Part shown: one piece after another, positions 58,259 to 64,000 of the stretch
Position numbering within the stretch: position 1 is the first letter of the stretch
Layout of the letters: each line of letters opens with the position of its first letter
Notes under the pieces: generated by a model
The model's database searches: none
Seen by the model: only the letters and a program-made list of their open reading frames with translations
What the model was told of the DNA's origin: nothing
Translations under genes and position numbers: made by a program
Assembly: GCF_014191305.1 (NCBI RefSeq)
Contig: NZ_JACHWJ010000001.1
Span: 62,001-126,000, forward strand
Reading direction: 5' to 3'
From: Pseudoclavibacter helvolus
GTDB lineage: Bacteria; Actinomycetota; Actinomycetes; Actinomycetales; Microbacteriaceae
Length of the DNA stretch: 64,000 nt

Positions 58259-59212
58259 TCAGGCGTTCGGGAGGATGACGAGGTTGCCGACCTTGCGGCC
58301 CGAGTCGACGACGGCGTAGGCGTCGCGGATACTCTCCAAGCCGCCCGCGACGGTCGTAACCGCATCGAGTGCGCCGTCCGCAGTGAGCGCGAGCAACTCG
58401 GCCTCGTCAGCGGTGCGTTCGGGGATGGGGCCCGCGATGACGTTGCCGCGTGCGGCGACCGTGTCTCCCAGGCTGGCGACGGCAAGGATCAGCCGCCCAG
58501 TCGACGTGAGCAATTCGCGGCCCGACTGCCTTCCGAGGTTGCCGACGGTGTCGAAGACGACGTCGTAGCGCGGCGAGGCGCCCGTGAGCGGGGCGGTGGC
58601 GTAGTCGAGGTGCTCATCCGCACCGAGGCCGAGCACGAAGTCTCGATTGCGGGCGCTGGAGACCGCGGTGACGTGGGCGCCAAGGTGCTTCGCGAGCTGG
58701 ACGGCGCTGGAGCCGACGGCCCCTGAAGCACCGTTGACGAGCACGCGCTCGCCTGGTTGCAGTCTGGCGCGTTCGCGGAGGAACTGGAGGGAGGTGCCGC
58801 CGCCGAAGAGCAGCCCGGCTGCGGCCTCGGACGAGACGCTGTCGGGGATGAGGGCCAGCCGTGCGATGGGAACCCTCGCCAGCTCCGCGTGGGCACCGAG
58901 GTTGGTGCCGATCATGGCCGCGACCCTGGCGCCGTGCGGGAACTCGTGGTCGGCTGAGGTGGGAGACTCCACCGTGCCAGCGACCGCGATGCCAAGCACC
59001 TTCTTCCGGGGGCCGCGGATCCCGATGGCGAGCCGGGCGGGCAGGCTGAAGCCCGCGGGGAACCTCCCGGCTCGCATCCGCGCATCGCCCGAGGTGACGG
59101 CGGCGGCCTCAACACGCACCAGCACCTCGTCGCGGCGGGCGACGGGATCCGGCACCTCGGCGATCGTGACGGCCTCTGGTGGACCGTACCTGGTGACAAC
59201 TGCAGCTCTCAT
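58259..59212 (-). CDS. Zinc-independent MDR oxidoreductase (quinone-reductase-like)
   Basis: 317 aa. GroES-like N-terminus (AVVTRYGPPEAVTIAEVPDPVARRDEVLVRVEAAAVTSGDARMRAG) and a Rossmann domain with VLVNGASGAVGSSAVQLAKHLGAHVTAVSS. The Cys and His zinc ligands of alcohol dehydrogenases are absent, so it belongs to the NADPH:quinone-reductase branch. Divergent from a TetR gene, with two matching operators in the 71-base gap; it is almost certainly the regulator's target. Confidence 0.9.
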   Translation of the reverse strand: MRAAVVTRYGPPEAVTIAEVPDPVARRDEVLVRVEAAAVTSGDARMRAGRFPAGFSLPARLAIGIRGPRKKVLGIAVAGTVESPTSADHEFPHGARVAAMIGTNLGAHAELARVPIARLALIPDSVSSEAAAGLLFGGGTSLQFLRERARLQPGERVLVNGASGAVGSSAVQLAKHLGAHVTAVSSARNRDFVLGLGADEHLDYATAPLTGASPRYDVVFDTVGNLGRQSGRELLTSTGRLILAVASLGDTVAARGNVIAGPIPERTADEAELLALTADGALDAVTTVAGGLESIRDAYAVVDSGRKVGNLVILPNA

Positions 59213-59219
59213 GAGATTC

Positions 59220-59267
59220 CTTACGCCTGTAAGCCTGGTGGCCTCAGAGTAGCCTTACGCTTGTAAG
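59220..59267. promoter_or_regulatory. Two TetR operators in the divergent gap
   Basis: CTTACGCCTGTAAG (59220-59233) and CTTACGCTTGTAAG (59254-59267), each a 5-bp inverted repeat with a 4-base spacer. They lie 34 bases apart, one near the oxidoreductase start and one near the TetR start. Confidence 0.8.
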
Positions 59268-59283
59268 CCCGCAAGGAGGAATA

Positions 59284-59937
59284 ATGGCAAACCGGACACC
59301 GCTAAGCAGAGGGCGCATCCTCGAGGCAGCCGTGCGCGTCGCGGACCGAGGCGGACTGGCGGCCGTGAGCATGCGAAGTGTTGCGCGAGAGGCCGGCGTC
59401 GAGGCGATGTCGCTCTACCACCACGTCGCCAACAAGCAGGCAGTGCTCGACGCGCTCGCCGGCTGGGCGTTCGAGCAGATCCCTCTGCCAGAGGGCGGCG
59501 GAGACTGGCGCGCGGAGATGGGGGCTCGGGCGCGCGCGTCCCGCGAGGTGCTCGGCGCGCATCCCTGGGCGCTTGGCCTCCTCGAGTCGCGCTCGAACCC
59601 GGCCCGCGCCGTGCTGGCCCACCACGACGCGACGATCGGTGCGCTGCGTGCCGGCGGATTCTCGCTGTGGCTCGCCGCGCACGCCTACTCGCTGCTGGAT
59701 GCGTACGTCTTCGGTTTTGTGCTCACCGAGCAGAACCTCCCTTTCGAGGAGGGGCAAGACGCTGAGGACTTCGTTGTCGGCCTCGAGATGCCGGCCGACG
59801 AGTTCCCGCACCTCGCAGCGTTCATGGGGGAGCTGATCGTCGGCGGGAGCTACGACTTCGCAGACGAGTTCGCGGTCGGCCTCGAGATGATCCTCGACCA
59901 GCTTGCGACCCGGCTGCGGCTCGAGAACCGCGCGTAG
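59284..59937 (+). CDS. TetR-family regulator (TetR_C_1 type)
   Basis: 217 aa. HTH: RGRILEAAVRVADRGGLAAVSMRSVAREAGVEAMSLYHHVANKQAVLDAL. The LYHHV form and the C-terminal part (LDAYVFGFVLTEQNLPF, DEFAVGLEMILDQL) place it with TetR proteins that have a TetR_C_1 domain. AAGGAGG six bases before ATG. It probably represses itself and the divergent oxidoreductase through the CTTAC-N4-GTAAG operators. Confidence 0.92.
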   Translation: MANRTPLSRGRILEAAVRVADRGGLAAVSMRSVAREAGVEAMSLYHHVANKQAVLDALAGWAFEQIPLPEGGGDWRAEMGARARASREVLGAHPWALGLLESRSNPARAVLAHHDATIGALRAGGFSLWLAAHAYSLLDAYVFGFVLTEQNLPFEEGQDAEDFVVGLEMPADEFPHLAAFMGELIVGGSYDFADEFAVGLEMILDQLATRLRLENRA

Positions 59938-59940
59938 CAG

Positions 59941-59990
59941 GAGTGAGCGGACAACCGAGTCAGCAGACGACCGGAGTCAGCGGACAACCC
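59941..59990. repeat. Three imperfect 17-bp tandem units
   Basis: GAGTSAGCRGACRACC occurs at 59941, 59957 and 59974. It lies between the TetR stop and the acylphosphatase stop, and the last unit reaches into that coding end. Confidence 0.75.
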
Positions 59991-60252
59991 GAAAGCCCTT
60001 CGTCCCCTTCGGGGTGCGTTCAGAGAGTCGCGACGAGGTCACCTCCGCGAACTGCGGGCCCCTCGCCATCCAGGCGAGGAGCGCATCCACCTGCTCCTCT
60101 TCGCCCTCGATCTCAGCCTCGACTCTGCCGTCGTGCAGGTTTCGTACCCAGCCGCTGACACCGAGGCACTCGGCTTCTTGCGCGGCAGTGAACCGATAGC
60201 CGACGCCCTGCACGTTCCCGCCGACGATGACGTTGACTCTGCGCATGGCCAT
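59977..60252 (-). CDS. acyP: Acylphosphatase
   Basis: 91 aa from ATG 60252 (GGAG six bases upstream). The catalytic Arg lies in VQGVGYRF and the Asn in GWVRNLHDGRVE, both intact. It hydrolyses acyl phosphates such as acetyl or carbamoyl phosphate in the cytosol. The extreme C-terminus overlaps a tandem repeat (59941-59990). Confidence 0.95.
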   Translation of the reverse strand: MAMRRVNVIVGGNVQGVGYRFTAAQEAECLGVSGWVRNLHDGRVEAEIEGEEEQVDALLAWMARGPQFAEVTSSRLSERTPKGTKGFRVVR

Positions 60253-60361
60253 ATTGTGCTCCGCAGGTTCGGAATACGTGAAGACTCCCGACGGTGCGGG
60301 ACACGAAGCACAGGGTTTTCCCACCTGGAACACGCTCGCGAGAGGGGCGCGGAGCCGCGGA

Positions 60362-61126
60362 TCAGGCGAGGTGGGCGAGCTCGCCGCCGTCGTAGCCGGC
60401 CTCGGGGAGGCAGCCGAGCGCGGTGAATAGCTCTGGCATGCGCCAGAGGCGCACCTCCTGCGGGCGGTTCGAGGCGAGCGAGGCCCTCGCGTTGCCGCCG
60501 ACTGCGAGCGCCGTCACGCACATGGATGGAGCCGCGGTGCTGAGGGCAGGGGCATCGTGCACCCGGTGCCAGCCGGCGTGCTCGGGGTCAGGATGCTCGT
60601 CGACGCGGAGCGAGGAGGGCTCGGTTCGCAGGCCGCTGCCTGACACCTTGAGCGCGGCCTCCTTGGCGGTCCAGGCGCCGATCCGGGCGCCGATGCCAGA
60701 CGGAGCGCCGATCGAGAGCATCCGCAGACGCTCTTCCGGGTGCAGCGCGTAGGTGTCGAACTCCGGCCACAGCTGTCGCGGCACGGTCTCGATGTCGACG
60801 CCGATCGAGTCCGCGGGGTCCGCGATTGCCACCAGCACCCTTCCGGCACTCGTCGAGGAACTCAGCGAGAGGTCGGCGCTGGTCGGGCGCCCGTGCTGGC
60901 CGCCGCAGTCGGGGCACAGGCGGGAGATCTCGAGTTCGCCGGCCCGCTCGAGCGGGATGCCGCGGCCCCAGGCAGCCAGGAGGCGGAGGGCAGCCCGCCC
61001 GGCAAGTGTTCGCCGACGCAGCTCCTCGCTCCGTCGGGCGCTGGCTGCGGCGCGATCGTCGTCGCTGGCACACTGGGTCGCGACGTCGAGCACCTCGTCG
61101 ACACCAGCTGCGAGCACGGCGATCAT
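60362..61126 (-). CDS. 4'-Phosphopantetheinyl transferase
   Basis: 254 aa from ATG 61126, which overlaps the stop of the ABC permease gene (ATGA). Sfp-type signatures: SIGVDIETVPRQ with the Mg-binding Asp/Glu, and IGAWTAKEAALKVSGSGL. It transfers the phosphopantetheine arm to carrier domains of NRPS, PKS or fatty-acid synthases. Coupling to a DrrB-like exporter suggests a lost or nearby secondary-metabolite locus. The open frame further upstream is a shadow of the permease gene. Confidence 0.9.
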   Translation of the reverse strand: MIAVLAAGVDEVLDVATQCASDDDRAAASARRSEELRRRTLAGRAALRLLAAWGRGIPLERAGELEISRLCPDCGGQHGRPTSADLSLSSSTSAGRVLVAIADPADSIGVDIETVPRQLWPEFDTYALHPEERLRMLSIGAPSGIGARIGAWTAKEAALKVSGSGLRTEPSSLRVDEHPDPEHAGWHRVHDAPALSTAAPSMCVTALAVGGNARASLASNRPQEVRLWRMPELFTALGCLPEAGYDGGELAHLA

Positions 61127-61923
61127 CGGCGGCTGATGCGGCGGTACTGCCACACGGCAATCGGGGCGAAGATCGCGATGATGACGACACTGCACAGGAA
61201 GGCGTACAGCACGGCGTTCTCCGCCGGCCAGCCTCCAGCGGCAGTGAAGCCGCTGGAGGCCGCGTTGCCGAAGAGTTCCCGCACGGCGCTCGCGACGGCG
61301 GTCACCGGGTTCCACTCGGCGAAGGCGCGCAATGGGCCAGGCAGCATGTCTGCCGAGACGAAGGCGCCCGAGATGAAGCAGACGGGGAACAGCCAGAGCA
61401 GGCCAAGGTTCTGCGCCACCTCGACGCTCTTCGCCGTGAGGGCGATCGTGGCGCCGATCCATGACGTCGCGAAGGCGAACAGGAGCAGCAGCGAGAACGC
61501 CACGAGCACCTGTAGGGGGCCGGACTCCACGCGCCAGCCGATGGCCAGCCCGCAGGTGAGGATGACGGCGATCGAGATGATGCTCGTGACGAGGTCGGAG
61601 CTCGTTCTGCCGAGGATGACCCCCACGCGCGACATGGGCAGCGTGCGGAGCCTGTCGATGAGGCCTGACTGGAGATCCTTGGCGAGATACACCGCGGTGA
61701 AGGAGGAGTTGAACGTGAGCGTCTGAGCGAGGATGCCGCCGATCAGGAACTGCCGGTAGTCGGCACCGCCGAGCGCCCCGCCGAAGACAAACGCGAGGAT
61801 AAGCACGAAGATGATGGGCTGGGCGATGCCCGTGACGAGCGCCCCCGGGGTGCGCCGCACGTTGAGCACGTTCCTGCGGGCGACGATGCTGCCGTCGCGG
61901 AAGGCCGCGGTGATGGCGCTCAT
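61123..61923 (-). CDS. ABC-2 type transporter permease (DrrB-like)
   Basis: 266 aa, six transmembrane helices: QPIIFVLILAFVFGGAL; FLIGGILAQTLTFNSSFTAVYLAKDLQSGLIDRLRTLPMSRVGVILGRTSSDLV, which is the family's conserved middle; NLGLLWLFPVCFISGAFVSADMLPGPLRAFAEWNPVTAVASAVRELFGN; and a final helix. It belongs to the daunorubicin-type export family. It needs an ATPase partner; only the last 22 codons of that gene remain at 61920-61987, so the exporter is probably dead. Confidence 0.92.
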   Translation of the reverse strand: MSAITAAFRDGSIVARRNVLNVRRTPGALVTGIAQPIIFVLILAFVFGGALGGADYRQFLIGGILAQTLTFNSSFTAVYLAKDLQSGLIDRLRTLPMSRVGVILGRTSSDLVTSIISIAVILTCGLAIGWRVESGPLQVLVAFSLLLLFAFATSWIGATIALTAKSVEVAQNLGLLWLFPVCFISGAFVSADMLPGPLRAFAEWNPVTAVASAVRELFGNAASSGFTAAGGWPAENAVLYAFLCSVVIIAIFAPIAVWQYRRISRR

Positions 61924-61987
61924 GCGGAGACCTTCTCTCGGTTGTCGTGCGCGTTCGTCTCATCGGCGGGAGCGACCGAGTCGGCTA
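61920..61987 (-). pseudogene. 3' remnant of an ABC ATPase gene cut by the IS
   Basis: The frame ending LADSVAPADETNAHDNREKVSA and a TGA overlapping the permease ATG (ATGA) is what is left of the gene that normally precedes a DrrB-like permease. It runs straight into the IS end at 61988; the rest is not on the other side. Confidence 0.7.
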
Positions 61988-62926
61988 GGGCATGTCTGAC
62001 AAAGGTTGAGGGTCTTCGTTGAGAGGCTTGCTGGGTGTCGAGGTTTCAGTTGCTTTCGGATGTGCAGTGGTCGTTGATCGAGGGTTTGTTGCCCGCCCCG
62101 ACTGGGCGGCCCGGGCGGAAGTTTTCTGATGCTCGGACGATGGTCGAGGCGATCGCGTACCGGTATCGGACGGGAATCGCGTGGCGTGATCTTCCCGAGG
62201 TGTTCGGTCCGTGGCAGACGGTGTGGACCTGGCATCGTCGTATGGCTGCGGATGGGAGCTGGGATCGCGTGCTCGCGAAGCTGACCGCGGCCGCTGACAG
62301 CGCGGGGGTCATCGATTGGTCGATCTCGGTCGACTCGACGATCGCTCGCGCGCACCAGCACGCAACGAACGTCACCCGTCTCACAGGGGGCTTCATCGAA
62401 TTACAAGAATCCGCTCGTCGAGCCGCCTGATCACGCGATCGGCCGCTCCAGAGGCGGGCTCTCGACCAAGATCCACCAGCTCGTGGATGGGTCCGGGCTG
62501 CCGTTGGTGATCGAGGTCACGCCAGGGCAGGCGGGTGATTCCCCGATGTTCCTGCCGCTGCTCGAACAGTTGCGCGTCGCTCGCCCGCTCGGGCGTCCTC
62601 GGACGAGACCCGACGCAGTCCGAGGCGACAAGGCCTACTCCTCGCGGGCGATTCGCGCGCACCTGCGTGAGCGCGGGATCCGGTCGGTGATTCCGGAGCC
62701 CGCCGACCAGCAAGGGAACCGGAAACGGCGCGGTTCCCGCGGCGGTCGCCCCGTCGGTTACGACCGGGACCACTACCGCGGTCGCAACGTCATCGAGCGT
62801 CGCTTCTGTCACCTCAAGCAATGGCGTGGACTCGCCACGCGCTACGACAAACTCGCCCTCGTCTACCGCGCAGCCGCCGTCCTGAACGCGGTGATTGCCT
62901 GGACCAAGGCTTTGTCAGACATGCCC
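61988..62926 (+). mobile_element. IS5-family insertion sequence, 939 bp
   Basis: Ends are 17-bp inverted repeats GGGCATGTCTGACAAAG. Flanking CTAG on both sides (61985-61988 and 62926-62929, palindromic) is the target; the true duplication is TA or CTAG. Two overlapping reading frames encode the transposase. Confidence 0.92.
62035..62430 (+). CDS. IS5-family transposase, first frame
   Basis: 131 aa from a GTG: DUF4096-type N-terminus (MSRFQLLSDVQWSLIEGLLPAPTGRPGRKFSDARTMVEAIAYRYRTGIAWRDLPEVFGPWQTVWTWHRR) and the first catalytic Asp in ISVDSTIARAHQH. After RLTGG the frame ends; the rest of the enzyme continues in the +1 frame. A run of five G (ACAGGGGGC) at about 62385 is the likely shift site. 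Confidence 0.9.
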   Translation: MSRFQLLSDVQWSLIEGLLPAPTGRPGRKFSDARTMVEAIAYRYRTGIAWRDLPEVFGPWQTVWTWHRRMAADGSWDRVLAKLTAAADSAGVIDWSISVDSTIARAHQHATNVTRLTGGFIELQESARRAA

Positions 62927-62929
62927 TAG
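62483..62929 (+). CDS. IS5-family transposase, second frame
   Basis: 148 aa by first ATG, but the frame is open from the shift region (about 62385) with NYKNPLVEPPDHAIGRSRGGLSTKIHQLV, so it is probably made as a fusion. The second catalytic Asp is in VRGDKAYSS and the third, Glu, in YRGRNVIERRFCHLKQWR (Y-2-R-3-E-6-K). Its TAG stop uses bases of the flanking CTAG, that is, of the target site. Confidence 0.9.
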   Translation: MDGSGLPLVIEVTPGQAGDSPMFLPLLEQLRVARPLGRPRTRPDAVRGDKAYSSRAIRAHLRERGIRSVIPEPADQQGNRKRRGSRGGRPVGYDRDHYRGRNVIERRFCHLKQWRGLATRYDKLALVYRAAAVLNAVIAWTKALSDMP

Positions 62930-63041
62930 CTGGCGCGAGGTCGGCCGCGCTCGCCGGAGCGGCGGTCAGGGCGACGGCGCCCAGGGAGAGGGCCGCGGCC
63001 GTGGAGAGGCTGGCGATCGTGCGACTCGTCGTCTTCTTCAT
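62927..63041 (-). pseudogene. 5' fragment of a secreted-protein gene cut by the IS
   Basis: ATG at 63041 (GAGGAG six bases upstream) starts KKTTSRTIASLSTAAALSLGAVALTAAPASAADLAPA, a full signal peptide with an ASA-AD cleavage site. After 38 codons it reaches the IS. The remaining part is missing. Confidence 0.75.
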
Positions 63042-63160
63042 GTTTTGCTCCTCAGTTCGCTGTGTGCCGGGTTGGTCACAGGGAGTCGTTCGGAGCGTGT
63101 CCGGCGGCGGTTTGGCAACATTCCCGCGCCTCTCGGGCCATTCACAGCTAGCCTGAACTC

Positions 63161-64000
63161 GTGTTCGACTGGCTGATAGCTGTCCCCCCAATTCTTGTCG
63201 TCCTCCTCGTTGCTGGGATCGTCACGCTCGAGAGCCTCGGCCTGCCCCTGCCCGGCGAGAGCGTGCTCATCGCGGCGGTACTCCTGAGTCTCGGGGGCGC
63301 CGGGGTCGACCCGTGGCTGCTCGCCGCGGCCGCTGCCGTTGGCGCCATCGTCGGCGACTCGCTCGGCTACTACATCGGCAAGCGTTGGGGTGCCCGCCTG
63401 CTGCGCTACCTCTCGCAGCGGTACCCGAAGTACTTCGGCGTCGCCCGCATCAACGCGGCCGTCGGCCTCATGCAGAAGTGGGGGGCCTACGCCGTCTTCT
63501 TCGGGCGCTTCGTCGCTCTCCTGCGCGTGTTCGCCGGCCCCCTCGCGGGCGCCATGGCCATGCCGTACGGGCGTTTCTTGCTCGCGAACGCGCTCGGCGG
63601 CATCGCCTGGGCCGGTGGCGTCACTGCCATCACCGTCGCCCTCGGCAAGAGCGCGCTCGCGATCATCCACGCCTTTGGCTGGGTGGCGCTTGCGGCCGTC
63701 GCCGTCCTCATCATCGTCATCGTGGCGATCGTGGTCTACCGCGCGCGGCGCCGACCAGAGGGTGCGGATGCGGCGACCGAGACCGAGCAGGAACTCGACC
63801 TGCTCATCCCGGCAGCGCAGGATGCGCAGGGCGCGAACCCGGGAGGCGCGGCAGTCCGCGACGCCCTCGGCGCGGCCGTCAAGCCGCTCGTCACGTTCGC
63901 GCGCCGCGCGCCGTTCACGACGATCCTGGTGCTGGTCATCATCATCGGTGGCGTCGCCACCGGCGCGATGTGGCACCTGTCGCGTGCGCAGTCCTGGTAC
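63161..64000 (+). CDS. DedA-family membrane protein (continues beyond the window)
   Basis: 280 codons without a stop to the window end. GTG start; TAGCCT at 63149-63154 is a -10 box just 7 bases before the GTG, so the mRNA is likely leaderless. The DedA (SNARE-associated) pattern is clear: TLESLGLPLPGESVLIAAVLL, GAIVGDSLGYYIGKRWG, and YAVFFGRFVALLRVFAGPLAGAMAMPYGRFLLANALGG. An extra hydrophilic stretch and a further helix (TTILVLVIIIGGVATGAMW) follow. DedA proteins flip lipids such as undecaprenyl phosphate or PE. Confidence 0.92.
   Translation, partial: MFDWLIAVPPILVVLLVAGIVTLESLGLPLPGESVLIAAVLLSLGGAGVDPWLLAAAAAVGAIVGDSLGYYIGKRWGARLLRYLSQRYPKYFGVARINAAVGLMQKWGAYAVFFGRFVALLRVFAGPLAGAMAMPYGRFLLANALGGIAWAGGVTAITVALGKSALAIIHAFGWVALAAVAVLIIVIVAIVVYRARRRPEGADAATETEQELDLLIPAAQDAQGANPGGAAVRDALGAAVKPLVTFARRAPFTTILVLVIIIGGVATGAMWHLSRAQSWY

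Noticed and set aside
60362-61963. 533-codon frame taken as one protein
   Set aside because: Only the part from 61126 is a phosphopantetheinyl transferase; the upstream part is Arg/His/Pro-rich shadow of the permease gene.

Overview
The window is high-GC actinobacterial chromosome, most likely Microbacteriaceae. This is judged from the ileS-folC-ndk-rne-rplU-rpmA-obg-nadD-rsfS gene order, a DUF222/HNH gene, a translational-type T-box in front of ileS, and leaderless genes with TANNNT -10 boxes. A 37.8-kb integrative conjugative element (ICE) and a small IS interrupt it.

Layout. 1-19330: chromosomal core with a truncated lipoprotein gene, a TetR regulator, an HNH/DUF222 gene, T-box/ileS, folC, DUF4233, ndk, an M20 hydrolase, rne with a structured leader, rplU-rpmA, obg, nadD, rsfS and a TSUP permease. 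19407-19479: tRNA-Ala(GGC). 19476-57300: the ICE, inserted in the 3' end of this tRNA. 57306-64000: chromosome again, with the former tRNA terminator, a DUF1345 protein, a TetR-controlled oxidoreductase, acylphosphatase, a phosphopantetheinyl transferase, an ABC-2 permease, an IS5-family element with truncated genes on both sides, and a DedA protein running off the end.

The ICE. A leftward block from 43757 to 19476 carries the transfer and maintenance genes: primase-polymerase, DUF2637/HTH protein, ParB-like protein, VirB8-like candidate, M23 peptidase, two VirB2-like small membrane proteins, VirB6-like protein, SCO6880-family protein, VirB4 ATPase, VirD4/TraG coupling protein, a giant methylase-helicase, SSB and a large serine recombinase. 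A MobF relaxase-helicase (48156-51722) reads rightward behind a structured leader that may hold oriT. Cargo consists of AraC and MarR regulators, an NAD(P)-binding oxidoreductase, a Bax-inhibitor/YccA-like membrane protein, a heme A synthase, and a right-end defence-like island (SIR2 + sce7726 nuclease + sce7725, plus an AbiJ-NTD/nuclease-like gene).

Most notable. (1) The attachment core lies inside the recombinase reading frame: in the integrated state the last 33 codons read antisense tRNA, while the right end of the ICE holds an in-frame 94-residue HTH tail, so excision should rebuild a recombinase of about 629 aa. (2) Integration removed the encoded CCA of the tRNA, which fixes both ends of the ICE to the base. 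(3) A GCGCACCTG motif sits just upstream of about ten ICE genes on both strands, always in the coding orientation. (4) The SIR2-sce7726-sce7725 operon has the make-up of an uncharacterised anti-phage system.
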